A DNA stretch of 37,478 nucleotides from Flavobacteriia bacterium (GCA_013298525.1 JAAFHW010000022.1:1-37478), one strand, 5' to 3'; numbered from the stretch's first letter, positions 19,335 to 29,544 are shown. A program made the numbers and translations. The notes: generated by a model from the letters alone, not told the origin.

Positions 19335-19432
19335 AATTGATAATATAAGCTTTGCGCCTTAGCGCCTTTGCGAGAAATAATAATATAACTTAGTGCACTT
19401 TGTGAAAACTTAGTGTCTTTGTGGTAAAAAAC
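19335..19432. repeat. Degenerate flavobacterial intergenic repeat (CTTAGYG..CTTTGYG type)
   Basis: ctttgcgccttagcgcctttgcgagaaa / cttagtgcactttgtgaaaa / cttagtgtctttgtggtaaaa: three related units. Confidence 0.75.
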
Positions 19433-19439
19433 ATAAAAA

Positions 19440-20450
19440 ATGAAAATAATAGTACCAATGGCAGGGCGTGGTTCAAGATTACGTCCGCACACATTAACGA
19501 TTCCAAAACCATTAATTCCTATTGCAGGAAAACCAATAGTTCACCGTTTGGTAGAAGATATTGCTGGTGTTTTAAATCAACCAATAGAAGAAGTAGCTTT
19601 TGTAATTCACGAAAGTTTCGGTAAAAAAGTAGAAGAAGAATTAATTGCAATCGCCGAAAAACTTGGCGCAAAAGGAACAATTTACTATCAAAATGAAGCA
19701 CTTGGAACTGGTCATGCAATTATGTGTGCCAAAGATTCGTTAAGTGGTCCAGCGGTAATTGCTTATGCTGATACTTTAATTCGAGCTGATTTTGACTTAG
19801 ACCAAAATGCAGATAGTGTAATTTGGGTAAAACAAGTTGATCAACCTGAAGCTTTTGGAGTTGTAAATTTGAATTCCAATGGTGAAATAATCGAATTAGT
19901 TGAAAAACCAAAGGAGTTTGTTTCTGATTTAGCGGTGATTGGAATATACTATTTTAAAGATGTTGCCGTTTTAAAAAATGAGTTGCAATCAGTACTTGAT
20001 AATAACATCATTCATGGAGGTGAATATCAAATTAATGATGGAATCAAACAAATGATGGCAAAAGGCATGGTATTTGTTCCGGGTAAAGTAGATGAATGGA
20101 TGGATTGCGGAAATAAAGATGTAACGGTTGACACCAACAACAGAATGTTAAATTTCCTTCATAACGACGGAATTCATTTAGTTGATTACGATGTTAAACA
20201 AGAAAATTCAACTATCATTCCACCATGTTATATTGGTGAAGATGTTGTTTTAATTAATGCTACAGTTGGTCCAAATGTATCTTTAGGAAAAGGATGCCAT
20301 GTAATTGATAGTACCATTAAAAACAGTTTGGTTCAAACTCACGCTCATATTAAAAACGCAAATCTTGATAATGCGATGATAGGAAATCACGTTAGTTTTG
20401 ACGGTAATTTTACAAGTATTAGTATTGGAGATTATTCCGTTTTAGAATAA
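19440..20450 (+). CDS. Sugar-phosphate (NDP-sugar) nucleotidyltransferase
   Basis: MKIIVPMAGRGSRLRPHTLTIPKPLIPIAGKPIV, C-terminal left-handed beta-helix. Confidence 0.92.
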   Translation: MKIIVPMAGRGSRLRPHTLTIPKPLIPIAGKPIVHRLVEDIAGVLNQPIEEVAFVIHESFGKKVEEELIAIAEKLGAKGTIYYQNEALGTGHAIMCAKDSLSGPAVIAYADTLIRADFDLDQNADSVIWVKQVDQPEAFGVVNLNSNGEIIELVEKPKEFVSDLAVIGIYYFKDVAVLKNELQSVLDNNIIHGGEYQINDGIKQMMAKGMVFVPGKVDEWMDCGNKDVTVDTNNRMLNFLHNDGIHLVDYDVKQENSTIIPPCYIGEDVVLINATVGPNVSLGKGCHVIDSTIKNSLVQTHAHIKNANLDNAMIGNHVSFDGNFTSISIGDYSVLE

Positions 20451-20457
20451 AAATTTG

Positions 20458-21813
20458 ATGAAAAAAATAGTTTTATATAGTTTCCTTTTCGGAATGTTTT
20501 TCATTCCAAATGTTCTTTTGGCTCAAACCGAACCAGAAGACGTTGCTACTGTTTCTGATGAATTTGAAAATTACTACTACGAATCTCTGAAACAAAAAGG
20601 CATCGAAAACTATGACAAAGCTATTGAAGCACTAGAAAAGTGTAAAAATATTCAACCAGAAAATCCAATTGTGTTTTTTGAATTAGGTAAAAATTATCTT
20701 TCTCAAAAAAAGTATAAAGATGCTTACGATAATTTTGAAAAAGTAACCAAAATTGATCCCAAAAACCGTTGGGCTTGGGTTGGAATGTATGACGTTTGTT
20801 ACGACACTAGAGATTTTAATCAGGCAATTATTATTGTTCAAAAATTAGTTGAATTCAAACCCGATTATAGAGAAGATTTGGTTTCATTGTACATGAATAC
20901 ACAGCAATTTGACAAAGCATTAGATTTGATAAACGAATTAAATGAAACAGTAGGAAAATCTGAAAAACGCGAATTATATAAAGCTGATATCTTACGCGAT
21001 GCTAAATACCAAGGTTCTGAAAAAGCCAATCTTATCGATAAAATAAAAAAGAATCCTAAAGATGAAGCTAATTATATTGCTCTAATTTACATGTATTCTC
21101 AAAGCAATCAAGAAGAAAAAGCTTTAGAAATCGCCAAGCAATTAGAAAAAGAAATTCCAACTTCCGATTGGGCTCAAGTTAGTTTATTTAAGTTTCATAT
21201 TAATAATAATGACGGAGATAAAGCAGTAAAATCAATGAATACTGTTTTAGCAAGTGATAAAATAGATAAGAAAATTAAGCATCGTATTTTGAATGAGTTT
21301 TTGATTTTTTCAAAGAATAATCCACAATACGATAAAGATTTAGACAAAGCAATTGGTTATTTTGATAACGATAAAGAAGTAAAAGTAGCAAAGGAAATTG
21401 CCAAATTTTATCAATCTAAAAAAGATTGGACCAAAGCAATAAAGTATTATGAAATGCATCTAAAAAATGCAACAGATGATATGGAAACCATTCTACTTTT
21501 AATGCAAGCTTATACAGAGAATTTGCAGTTTGATAAATTAGCAAAAATATCTGAAGAGCAATTGCAATTGTTTCCAACACAACCTCAGTTGTATTATTAT
21601 AATGGATTGGCAAACAATCAATTAAAAAATTATAAAAAAGCAAAAGATGTTTTAGAATCTGGAATAGATTTTATAATAGACGATACTGTTTTAGAAATCA
21701 ATTTCAACCTTCAATTGGGAGAAGCGTCTAATGGATTGGGAGATATGAAGAAGAAAGATTTATATTTTTCTAAAGCCAACCAATTAATTGAAAAACAAAA
21801 AACAAAAAAGTAA
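20458..21813 (+). CDS. TPR-repeat protein with signal peptide
   Basis: Signal peptide then repeated TPR units; ATG at 20458. Confidence 0.85.
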   Translation: MKKIVLYSFLFGMFFIPNVLLAQTEPEDVATVSDEFENYYYESLKQKGIENYDKAIEALEKCKNIQPENPIVFFELGKNYLSQKKYKDAYDNFEKVTKIDPKNRWAWVGMYDVCYDTRDFNQAIIIVQKLVEFKPDYREDLVSLYMNTQQFDKALDLINELNETVGKSEKRELYKADILRDAKYQGSEKANLIDKIKKNPKDEANYIALIYMYSQSNQEEKALEIAKQLEKEIPTSDWAQVSLFKFHINNNDGDKAVKSMNTVLASDKIDKKIKHRILNEFLIFSKNNPQYDKDLDKAIGYFDNDKEVKVAKEIAKFYQSKKDWTKAIKYYEMHLKNATDDMETILLLMQAYTENLQFDKLAKISEEQLQLFPTQPQLYYYNGLANNQLKNYKKAKDVLESGIDFIIDDTVLEINFNLQLGEASNGLGDMKKKDLYFSKANQLIEKQKTKK

Positions 21814-21837
21814 ACACGCCATTTAGTTGGATTATTC

Positions 21838-22611
21838 ATGAAAAAATACTTTGTCCTTTTAGTTGTTATTTTTCTAGCATCTTGTAAACCTAAAGCAGTT
21901 TTGGCAGAAGGTAGTGCAAATAATACCTTATCTGCAGATAAAATAATAGAAAATCATTACAACAATAAAACAGATTTTTCTACATTATATATTAAAGCTG
22001 GTGCGAGATATGAAGATGAGAAAAACACTCAAAATGTTACAGCAGAAATAAGAATAAAGAAAAACGAAAAGATATTAGTAAGTATTAGAGTTTTAGGGAT
22101 AACTATGGCTAAAGCTTTAATTACACCAACATCAGTTCAATATTATGAAAAGATTGGAAACAAATATTTTGAAGGTAATTATGAAGGATTAAGCCAATGG
22201 CTTGGTACCGATTTAGATTACAACAAGTTAGAAAATATGTTTCTTGGAAAAGCATTGGATGATTTGCATAAAGAAAAATATGCCGTTTCAATCATGGAAA
22301 AACTGTATAAATTAGAATCAAAGCCTGAGGAGAAAACCAATAAATCTTTTTATTTTGAAAGTGAAAATTTTTTAATAAAAAGACAAGAAATCAATCAACC
22401 TTTTCAAGATAGAACGTTGCAAATTGCTTATCCAGATTATAAAAAACACAACGAAATGATTTTACCTTTATCTTTGGCAATTGATGCTCGACAAAAGAAA
22501 GGGAATACAAAAATTGATATAGAATATAAAACGGTTACATTCAACGAAGATTTATCGTTTCCTTATAGCGTTCCTGAAGGATATGAAAGAATTTACATTG
22601 ATAAGATATAA
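21838..22611 (+). CDS. DUF4292-like lipoprotein
   Basis: Lipobox LASC at N-terminus; conserved position between TPR and EnvC genes. Confidence 0.75.
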   Translation: MKKYFVLLVVIFLASCKPKAVLAEGSANNTLSADKIIENHYNNKTDFSTLYIKAGARYEDEKNTQNVTAEIRIKKNEKILVSIRVLGITMAKALITPTSVQYYEKIGNKYFEGNYEGLSQWLGTDLDYNKLENMFLGKALDDLHKEKYAVSIMEKLYKLESKPEEKTNKSFYFESENFLIKRQEINQPFQDRTLQIAYPDYKKHNEMILPLSLAIDARQKKGNTKIDIEYKTVTFNEDLSFPYSVPEGYERIYIDKI

Positions 22612-22616
22612 TGGTT

Positions 22617-23870
22617 ATGCAAAAAAAATTAGTCACATTATTTTTAGTTTTACTTACTTCATTTGCTTGGAGCCAACAAAGTCAGGAAGAACTTGAACAA
22701 AAAAAAGCTAAAATTCAAGAAGAAATTCGTGAAAAAGAACGCATGCTTCAAGAAGTTAGAGGTAAAGAAAAATCGGTGGTAAAATTACTTCAAATTCAAA
22801 AAGAGAAAATCGGATTGAAAGAGAAACTAATCAACACAACAGCTAAGCAAACGAAGTTGTTGAGTAACGATATGTACATCAATCAACTTCAAATAAATAA
22901 GTTGAATAGAGAATTGGTAGTGCTTAAAGATGATTATGCAGAAATGATTTTGAAGTCTTACAAAAGCCGTTCGCAACAGAGTCGTGCTATGTTCATGTTA
23001 TCTTCAGAAAATTTCTTGCAAGCCTATAAAAGATTGCAATACATGAAACAATATTCTAGCTATAGAAAAATGCAAGGTATTGAAATCAAAGATAAAACAG
23101 ATAAACTTGCAGATTATAACTTGAAACTAAGCGGACAAAAAACGGAGAAAGAAAAGCTTCTTGCTGAGCAAGAAAAGCAACGTCAAGATTTAGAAAAAGA
23201 AAAGCAGGAACAAGAAAAAATCGCCAATAGCTTAAAGAAAAATAAAAAGCAAATTACAGCTGAGATTAAGAAAAAGCAACAAGAATACAGAAAAATTGAT
23301 GCTCAAATTCAAAAGTTGATTCGTGATGCGATTGCCGAAGCTAATAAAAAAGCAGCTGCAGCAAAAGCAAAAGCCAATCCAAAAACAACAACTGCTGCTG
23401 AAACAAAGAAAATTGAAACTTCAACCAAAATTGTTTTAACACCAGAAGGACAATTGGTTTCGAATAATTTTAAAGCTAACAAAGGAAGATTACCTTGGCC
23501 AGTAGAAAAAGGAACTATTACTTTAGGTTATGGTGATCAACCACATCCAGTTTATAAATCTTTAATCATTCACAATAGTGGTCTCGAAATAACCACAGAA
23601 TCTGGTTCTAATGCAAGAGCTGTTTTTAGTGGAGAAGTAACTAAAGTAATTGTAATTTCGCCTTTAAACAAAGCTGTTTGTGTGCAACACGGAGATTACT
23701 TTACTATCTATCAAAATCTTGGAAGTGTAAATGTAAGTGCCGGTGATAAAGTATCGACTAAACAAGTGTTAGGAAAAGTGCGAACCAATGCCGAGGGTAA
23801 AACAGTGCTGAAGTTTATGATTTCTCAAAATACAACTTATACCAATCCATCGCAATGGATAAGTAGATAA
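22617..23870 (+). CDS. Murein hydrolase activator EnvC-like, M23/LytM-domain protein
   Basis: Signal peptide, long coiled coil, C-terminal LytM-like domain (GYGDQPHPVYKSLIIHNSGLEI...). Confidence 0.9.
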   Translation: MQKKLVTLFLVLLTSFAWSQQSQEELEQKKAKIQEEIREKERMLQEVRGKEKSVVKLLQIQKEKIGLKEKLINTTAKQTKLLSNDMYINQLQINKLNRELVVLKDDYAEMILKSYKSRSQQSRAMFMLSSENFLQAYKRLQYMKQYSSYRKMQGIEIKDKTDKLADYNLKLSGQKTEKEKLLAEQEKQRQDLEKEKQEQEKIANSLKKNKKQITAEIKKKQQEYRKIDAQIQKLIRDAIAEANKKAAAAKAKANPKTTTAAETKKIETSTKIVLTPEGQLVSNNFKANKGRLPWPVEKGTITLGYGDQPHPVYKSLIIHNSGLEITTESGSNARAVFSGEVTKVIVISPLNKAVCVQHGDYFTIYQNLGSVNVSAGDKVSTKQVLGKVRTNAEGKTVLKFMISQNTTYTNPSQWISR

Positions 23871-23874
23871 AAAG

Positions 23875-23902
23875 AAAAGTCCGCAATTAGCGGACTTTTT
23901 TA
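23875..23902. terminator. Bidirectional terminator between convergent genes
   Basis: aaaagtccgc-aatta-gcggactttt plus T-run. Confidence 0.85.
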
Positions 23903-23903
23903 C

Positions 23904-24413
23904 TTACAAAAACAATGCTTTCAATTCAGTAGCATCATGTGGATTCATTTTTCCTGCTAAAACTAAGCTTAATTGCTTTCTTCTTAAAGCAGCATCAAAT
24001 CTTGATTTTTCTTCCTCAGTTTGCGGTTCTAATGGCGGAACGGCAACTGGGTTTCCTGTTTCGTCAACGGCCACAAAAGTGTAGATGGCTTCATTGGCTT
24101 TAGTTTTATTTCCAGATTCTCTATCTTCAATCCAAACGTCTAGAAAAATTTCCATTGATGATGTAAAAGCTCTTGAAACTTTTGCTTCAATAGTAACCAC
24201 ACTTCCCAAAGGAATAGAACGATTGAAAGCTACGTGATTGACAGATGCAGTTACCACAATTCGTCTAGAATGTCTTCTTGCTGCAATACTTGCCGCTCTG
24301 TCCATTCTGGCTAATAATTCACCACCAAAAAGATTATTTAATGGATTGGTTTCACTTGGTAAAACTAAGTCAGTTAATGTTGTTAAAGAATCTATTGGAT
24401 GTTTAGGAGTCAT
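23904..24413 (-). CDS. Acyl-CoA thioesterase (hotdog fold)
   Basis: NPLNNLFGGELLARMDRAASIAARRHS...; start moved to MTPKHP (24413) because a TACCTTTG -7 box overlaps the upstream ATG. Confidence 0.88.
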   Translation of the reverse strand: MTPKHPIDSLTTLTDLVLPSETNPLNNLFGGELLARMDRAASIAARRHSRRIVVTASVNHVAFNRSIPLGSVVTIEAKVSRAFTSSMEIFLDVWIEDRESGNKTKANEAIYTFVAVDETGNPVAVPPLEPQTEEEKSRFDAALRRKQLSLVLAGKMNPHDATELKALFL

Positions 24414-24425
24414 AGTTTTTTTTTG

Positions 24426-24433
24426 CAAAGGTA
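24426..24433 (-). promoter_or_regulatory. -7 box TACCTTTG of thioesterase gene
   Basis: Reverse complement of caaaggta matches TAnnTTTG. Confidence 0.55.
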
Positions 24434-24467
24434 GTAATTATAGTATTTTAATAAAGGAACAAAAAAC

Positions 24468-24494
24468 AAAAAATCCCGAATAAATCGGGACTTT
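24468..24494 (-). terminator. Terminator of SPOR-domain gene
   Basis: Minus strand gtcccga-tttat-tcgggattttttg. Confidence 0.8.
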
Positions 24495-24495
24495 T

Positions 24496-25440
24496 CTATA
24501 ATTCTTGAATTAATAACCAAGCTTCTGGATTATGCGATTTTTTTATTCTTTGCATTTCATTCTGAGCTTCTGTATAGGAAGAAAAACTCTTGTAAACTAC
24601 AGGAAATAATCCATGTTTATTTTGAGGAATTCTTCTTGCAGGATAACCCAATTTTAGAAGTAAATCATACATTTTCTCAGCATTTTTCTCCATTTGAAAA
24701 GCACCAGCTACAACATGGTAAGGCATTTTTCCTTCAGAAACGGTAAGCGTTACAGCAGGAAGAGGATTGCTAATGATAAAAGTAGCTGTTTGAATTTTTT
24801 GTTCTACTTGCTTTTGAACTTTTGTTTGAACCGCTAAAGTTTCTTGTTGTATTTGATTTTGATAATACTGATTTCCAAAGAAACCACCAGCACCAAGTAA
24901 TCCAGCACCAAGAACAAAAATGGCTGCATATTTTAAGAAATTACCCGAACTTCTTTTTTCTGGAGTAAAAGCAATTGGTGCTTTCTCCTCAAGAACTTCA
25001 ATTTCTTCTTTGTAAACTTCACGTTTTACAGCAGGCGAAACATATGTCGTTAATCCGAAAGAAGAAGTCAAATAATTAACTTGATCAGAAGGAACAAAAA
25101 CTAAATTTCGTTCAGCATTTAAGGAAAGATCACCAATATTTTTAATTGTAATAGCACCAAAATCATTCAACTTAGATTTCCATGTAGCCACTTGATTTTC
25201 AATTATAGTAACAGCTACTTCATAACTCATTTTTTCAGCTTGAGCAATATGATTAGCAAGTAAACCGTCATTATTTTTCAAATAAGCATTGAAAGAAATC
25301 AATTTCTTTGGAGGATAAAACGAATGTGAATCTTGATGCAATTGCGCCGATTGGATTTCGGTCAAAAAAGCACCAAATCCCGGAACAGTTACACATTGGT
25401 AACGATATAATAATTGTGATATGTATTGATCCATCTTCAT
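24496..25440 (-). CDS. HU-CCDC81-like and SPOR-domain membrane protein
   Basis: N-terminal YQCVTVPGFGAFLTE...FNAYLKNNDGLLANHIA, one TM, C-terminal SPOR-like YHVVAGAFQMEKNAEKMYDLL. Confidence 0.85.
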   Translation of the reverse strand: MKMDQYISQLLYRYQCVTVPGFGAFLTEIQSAQLHQDSHSFYPPKKLISFNAYLKNNDGLLANHIAQAEKMSYEVAVTIIENQVATWKSKLNDFGAITIKNIGDLSLNAERNLVFVPSDQVNYLTSSFGLTTYVSPAVKREVYKEEIEVLEEKAPIAFTPEKRSSGNFLKYAAIFVLGAGLLGAGGFFGNQYYQNQIQQETLAVQTKVQKQVEQKIQTATFIISNPLPAVTLTVSEGKMPYHVVAGAFQMEKNAEKMYDLLLKLGYPARRIPQNKHGLFPVVYKSFSSYTEAQNEMQRIKKSHNPEAWLLIQEL

Positions 25441-25558
25441 AATGACAAATTTAATTATTTAATGTGGAATGCAAAATTTTATCAACAAACTTTGTTAACA
25501 ATTTTTATTGTTCTTACTTTTGGAGTCATATTTATACACACCATACAGATTTAATATA

Positions 25559-26662
25559 ATGAACGACACAGAATTACTGCACTTATTGGCATTACTAAAA
25601 GTAGATGGCGTTGGCGATATTGTTGCCAAAAAATTGCTTTCTCATTGTGAAAATGCCGAATCAATCTTCAAAACCAAAGCCTCTAAACTAACTTCAATTG
25701 ACGGAATTGGTAAAACTTTAATTAAAAGTTTGAAAGACAAATCGGTTTTTAAACAAGCCGAAGAAGAACTTCGTTTTATTAAAGACAACAACATTAATTT
25801 GATTTATTATCTAGATAAAGAATATCCAAATCGACTCAAACATTGTATTGATAGTCCGCTTTTAATGTTTTCTTCAGGTAAAATGGATTTGAATAATCAG
25901 AAGATAATCAGTATTGTTGGCACTCGTGAAGTTACTTCTTATGGTACCGAATTTTGCAAAAAATTAATTGAAGATTTAGTACCATTAAATCCAATCATCG
26001 TTAGCGGATTTGCCTATGGAGTTGATATCGTTGCTCACAAGGCTGCAATGGATAATAATTTGCAAACCATTGGTGTGATTGCCCATGGATTGAACCAAGT
26101 TTATCCAAAAGTGCATAAAAAGTATGTTGCCAAAATGGAAGAAAATGGAGGTTTTCTAACCGAGTTTTGGAGTACATCAAATCCTGAAAAGGAGAATTTT
26201 GTGAAACGAAATCGCATTGTCGCCGGAATGAGTGAAGCTACAATTGTAATAGAAAGTGCCGAAAAAGGCGGCTCACTAATTACAGCCAATTTAGCCAATG
26301 ATTACAATAGAGATGTCTTTGCCGTTCCAGGAAGAATTTCTGATAAATTTAGTCAAGGTTGCAATAATTTGATTAAAACCCAACGCGCTCATTTGCTAAC
26401 CTCTGCAGCTGATATTCTTTACATTCTCAATTGGGAATTACAACCCAAAGAAGAAAAAATAATTCAAAAACAACTCTTCGTTTCTCTCGAAAGCGACGAG
26501 CAAAAACTCTACGATTATCTTATAAAAAACGGAAAGCAACTACTTGATGTAATTGCTCTCGATTGTGATTTGCCAGTTTTTAAAACCGCATCTATTTTAT
26601 TGAATATGGAACTAAAAGGAGTTATTCGACCTTTGCCAGGAAAATTATTTGAAGTTGTTTAG
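25559..26662 (+). CDS. dprA: DNA-processing protein DprA
   Basis: ISIVGTREVTSYG, VSGFAYGVDIVAHKAA, FPVPGRISDKFSQGCNNLI-like motif; ATG at 25559. Confidence 0.96.
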   Translation: MNDTELLHLLALLKVDGVGDIVAKKLLSHCENAESIFKTKASKLTSIDGIGKTLIKSLKDKSVFKQAEEELRFIKDNNINLIYYLDKEYPNRLKHCIDSPLLMFSSGKMDLNNQKIISIVGTREVTSYGTEFCKKLIEDLVPLNPIIVSGFAYGVDIVAHKAAMDNNLQTIGVIAHGLNQVYPKVHKKYVAKMEENGGFLTEFWSTSNPEKENFVKRNRIVAGMSEATIVIESAEKGGSLITANLANDYNRDVFAVPGRISDKFSQGCNNLIKTQRAHLLTSAADILYILNWELQPKEEKIIQKQLFVSLESDEQKLYDYLIKNGKQLLDVIALDCDLPVFKTASILLNMELKGVIRPLPGKLFEVV

Positions 26663-26666
26663 AAGA

Positions 26667-29147
26667 TTATTTCAATCCTAAATTCCCATCAAAACTGTTG
26701 AAGTCGTCTTTTAGTTTTGGTTTTACTTTTAATAGTTCCCAAAACTGACTGCAAATCGATTTCAGTTCCACCAAGTTATTGTTTTCTAAAGCTTTTTCAC
26801 CCAATTCGACTAATTTTAAAAACTTGTCTCTGTTAGTAAATTCGTCTTCGTCTTTAAAACGATAATAATAGAAATAATCAATAAAACGAGATTCTTGTTT
26901 TAGATAAACAGAATCAATTAAACTGTCTAATTCCTTAGTTTTTTTACGAATTAAATATTTATTGTTGGATTGTAAAAACTCAACTTCATTTTTAATTATC
27001 TTTTCATATTCTTCCATTTGACGCGGATTCGCTTGTTCTGCATAGGTTTGGAAAACTTCTTTAGAATAATGATATTCGCTCAATTCATTCAAGACATGTT
27101 TGTGGCGCACCAAATCGTCATATTCTTGAATCGTTAAACGTTTCATCTCATCAATTTGATACTTTTTATCTGTTGATTTATCATTAACAATCTCTAAAGA
27201 TTCATTGTATAAAACCGCCAAATGATCTTTTATTCGTTTTAATTTGGCAAGATATTCATAGTTTTCATCTTCTTCGTTATCGTAAATTTCTTCCGAAAGT
27301 TCATCGAGAACTACTTTAATTTCTTCGGTTAATTTAGATAATGAAATGGTTCGCTCATGCGGATTGAACACTTCTTTTATTTCTAAATCTAATGAACTAA
27401 TGTAAACCGTAATACTCAAATCGCGCGATTCAGAAATTTTGAAATTCAGTTCAACATCCATTCCTTTCAATAAATCTTGATGAAAATCTTTTCCGCAAAT
27501 TTCTATGTAACCTATGGTTAAGTTGCTTCCAACCATACTTCCAGCATTACCTTCTACAATGTTGATGATTAATTTATCGTCAGAATTTTTTAGAATATTT
27601 TTAGAACAAGTTTTGTAAATAGTCTTCTTTAGTGGCAGAATATCGTTCTTCCTAAAAATACGTTCCATAAAAGTTTTACCACTTTCTTCATCAACTTCTA
27701 AACAAATATCGTTTGGCAAAGGTTGACCAGAAATGTTGTAAAGTCCATTAGTAATTTGAATGGAAGTATGCTGATACACCTGATTTTGTTGTTGGTCAAA
27801 TAAAAATAATGAGAAGATATTGGTAGCTTTTTCTAAAAGTGGTACAAACTCCGCAATTTTTTTATTTGCAGCAAGCAAACCTGTATCAAAACCGCCATCA
27901 CTTCTAGTAATTCTATAAAATCCATTAAAATCGGTTGGTAAAATAGCAACAATCAATTCTTCTTTATCTTTAGAATGAGGTTCAAAAATAAGTTCAATCG
28001 ATAAAGTTTCTTGTTCAACAACTACTTCTTTTTCAGATTCAATATATTCTGATGGTTTTGAGCCAGCATAAAAACTTGCACCCAAAACCACGGCTGTCGT
28101 TGGATCAATACTAGAATCTACAAGAGTTTGGCTTCTTTTTTCTAATTCTTGTCGGATGTAAGGAATGTACGTAGTTCCGCCAACAAGTATGATGCGTTCA
28201 ATGTCAGAAAATTTCAAGTTATTTTCTTGAATTAACTTATGCGTGAGTTGAAATGATTCTTCAAATTTTGGAGCAACAATAGCTTCAAATTCTGCTTTAG
28301 ATAATTCTAAATCTAAAGATAAATCAAGTTCGTCAAATTCAATTTCTATGTTGGTTTTTTCTTTTAAGGAGAGTTCTTTTTTAGCTTCTTCGGCTTTAAA
28401 AAGTAATTCGAAATACAGTTTTTTATAAATCGCATCTTCGCCGGAAATCATTTTATTCCAAAGGTTGTCTTCTGAAGATTGCGTTTCCATTTTTGGACAA
28501 ATAATTTTCTCTACAAATAAGGTATCAAGGTCAACTCCGCCAAGGAAATTATTCCCTTTATGATCGATTACTTTCAATTCGCGTTCGTCAATTTTTACTA
28601 AAGCAACGTCAAATGTTCCACCACCAAAATCATAAACCAACCATTTTTTCTCAGAAGAAATATCTAAATTTTGAAAATTGGAATAAGCCAAACAAGCCGC
28701 AATGGGTTCTTGAAGCAAAACGACTTCTGCAAATCCAGCTTCGTAACCAGCTTTTTTGGTGGCATTAGTTTGAATGGTGTCAAACGATGCAGGAATAGTA
28801 ATTACCGCCGATTTTGGATTTTCATTTTGAGTAAAATTTATCAACTCTTTCAATACCATCGATGAAAGTTCAATAGGAGCAATTTGTTTGTCCAAATCTT
28901 TTACAAAATAGGTTTCATCAGAACCCATTTTTCTTTTGAAAGAAGCAAAAACATTTTCAGAATTAGACAAAAAATGTTCGCGAGCTTTGTCACCAATTTG
29001 AATACGACCTTTTCTAAAAGAAACCACAGAAGGAATAGTATCTTTAAACCCAACAGGATTTTTGTAGATAGTTACTTTGCCGTTTTCATATTTAGCAATG
29101 GCAGAATTGGTTGTGCCTAAATCAATTCCGATATTAATGTTTTTCAT
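26667..29147 (-). CDS. Hsp70-family protein with extended, divergent C-terminus
   Basis: GIDLGTTNSAIAKYENG, YDFGGGTFDVALVK, ILVGGTTYIPYIRQ; 826 aa. Confidence 0.93.
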   Translation of the reverse strand: MKNINIGIDLGTTNSAIAKYENGKVTIYKNPVGFKDTIPSVVSFRKGRIQIGDKAREHFLSNSENVFASFKRKMGSDETYFVKDLDKQIAPIELSSMVLKELINFTQNENPKSAVITIPASFDTIQTNATKKAGYEAGFAEVVLLQEPIAACLAYSNFQNLDISSEKKWLVYDFGGGTFDVALVKIDERELKVIDHKGNNFLGGVDLDTLFVEKIICPKMETQSSEDNLWNKMISGEDAIYKKLYFELLFKAEEAKKELSLKEKTNIEIEFDELDLSLDLELSKAEFEAIVAPKFEESFQLTHKLIQENNLKFSDIERIILVGGTTYIPYIRQELEKRSQTLVDSSIDPTTAVVLGASFYAGSKPSEYIESEKEVVVEQETLSIELIFEPHSKDKEELIVAILPTDFNGFYRITRSDGGFDTGLLAANKKIAEFVPLLEKATNIFSLFLFDQQQNQVYQHTSIQITNGLYNISGQPLPNDICLEVDEESGKTFMERIFRKNDILPLKKTIYKTCSKNILKNSDDKLIINIVEGNAGSMVGSNLTIGYIEICGKDFHQDLLKGMDVELNFKISESRDLSITVYISSLDLEIKEVFNPHERTISLSKLTEEIKVVLDELSEEIYDNEEDENYEYLAKLKRIKDHLAVLYNESLEIVNDKSTDKKYQIDEMKRLTIQEYDDLVRHKHVLNELSEYHYSKEVFQTYAEQANPRQMEEYEKIIKNEVEFLQSNNKYLIRKKTKELDSLIDSVYLKQESRFIDYFYYYRFKDEDEFTNRDKFLKLVELGEKALENNNLVELKSICSQFWELLKVKPKLKDDFNSFDGNLGLK

Positions 29148-29161
29148 AGCTTTTCTAGAAA

Positions 29162-29449
29162 TTATTCAACAATTACGATACCTTTTTGTAATAAAACATA
29201 ATTGTCATTTTGCATTTTATAAATTACAGGCTTTAAAACTTTGGTGATTTTCTTAGCGCTTGGATTTAGAATATTGGCTTCAATTGAGGCATCTCTTTCA
29301 TCATATTGGTTTCCAATTGGATTAATGATTTTATAACCCAATTCCTCAAGTTCGTGTTGAATCCTGTTCAGGTTACGTTCAAAAATATCTAGATTTTGTT
29401 CGGTTGCTTTCTTTTCGATTTCAAATAATTGGTTGATGATGGCTTCCAT
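29162..29449 (-). CDS. Minimal GrpE-like nucleotide exchange factor
   Basis: 95 aa: helix then GYKIINPIGNQYDERDASIEANI...VLLQKGIVIVE resembling the GrpE beta domain; 14 nt upstream of hsp70. Confidence 0.65.
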   Translation of the reverse strand: MEAIINQLFEIEKKATEQNLDIFERNLNRIQHELEELGYKIINPIGNQYDERDASIEANILNPSAKKITKVLKPVIYKMQNDNYVLLQKGIVIVE

Positions 29450-29536
29450 GAATTATTACTTAATTTGAATAAGTAGGCAATTTACAATTATTTTATTTTT
29501 TTCAATAAAATCAAGTAAAATAAAGCGTTAAAATTT

Positions 29537-29544
29537 TACATTTG
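29537..29544 (+). promoter_or_regulatory. -7 box TACATTTG upstream of 505-aa membrane protein
   Basis: TACATTTG 22 nt upstream of ATG 29567 in divergent intergenic region. Confidence 0.5.

Noticed and set aside
19265-19492. 75-aa minus-strand ORF (MCGRNLEPRPAIG...SRKGAKAQS)
   Set aside because: Created by the intergenic repeat and antisense to dut/nucleotidyltransferase; typical spurious ORF.
28671-29120. Plus-strand ORFs of 64 and 78 aa inside hsp70
   Set aside because: Antisense to the conserved Hsp70 ATPase region.
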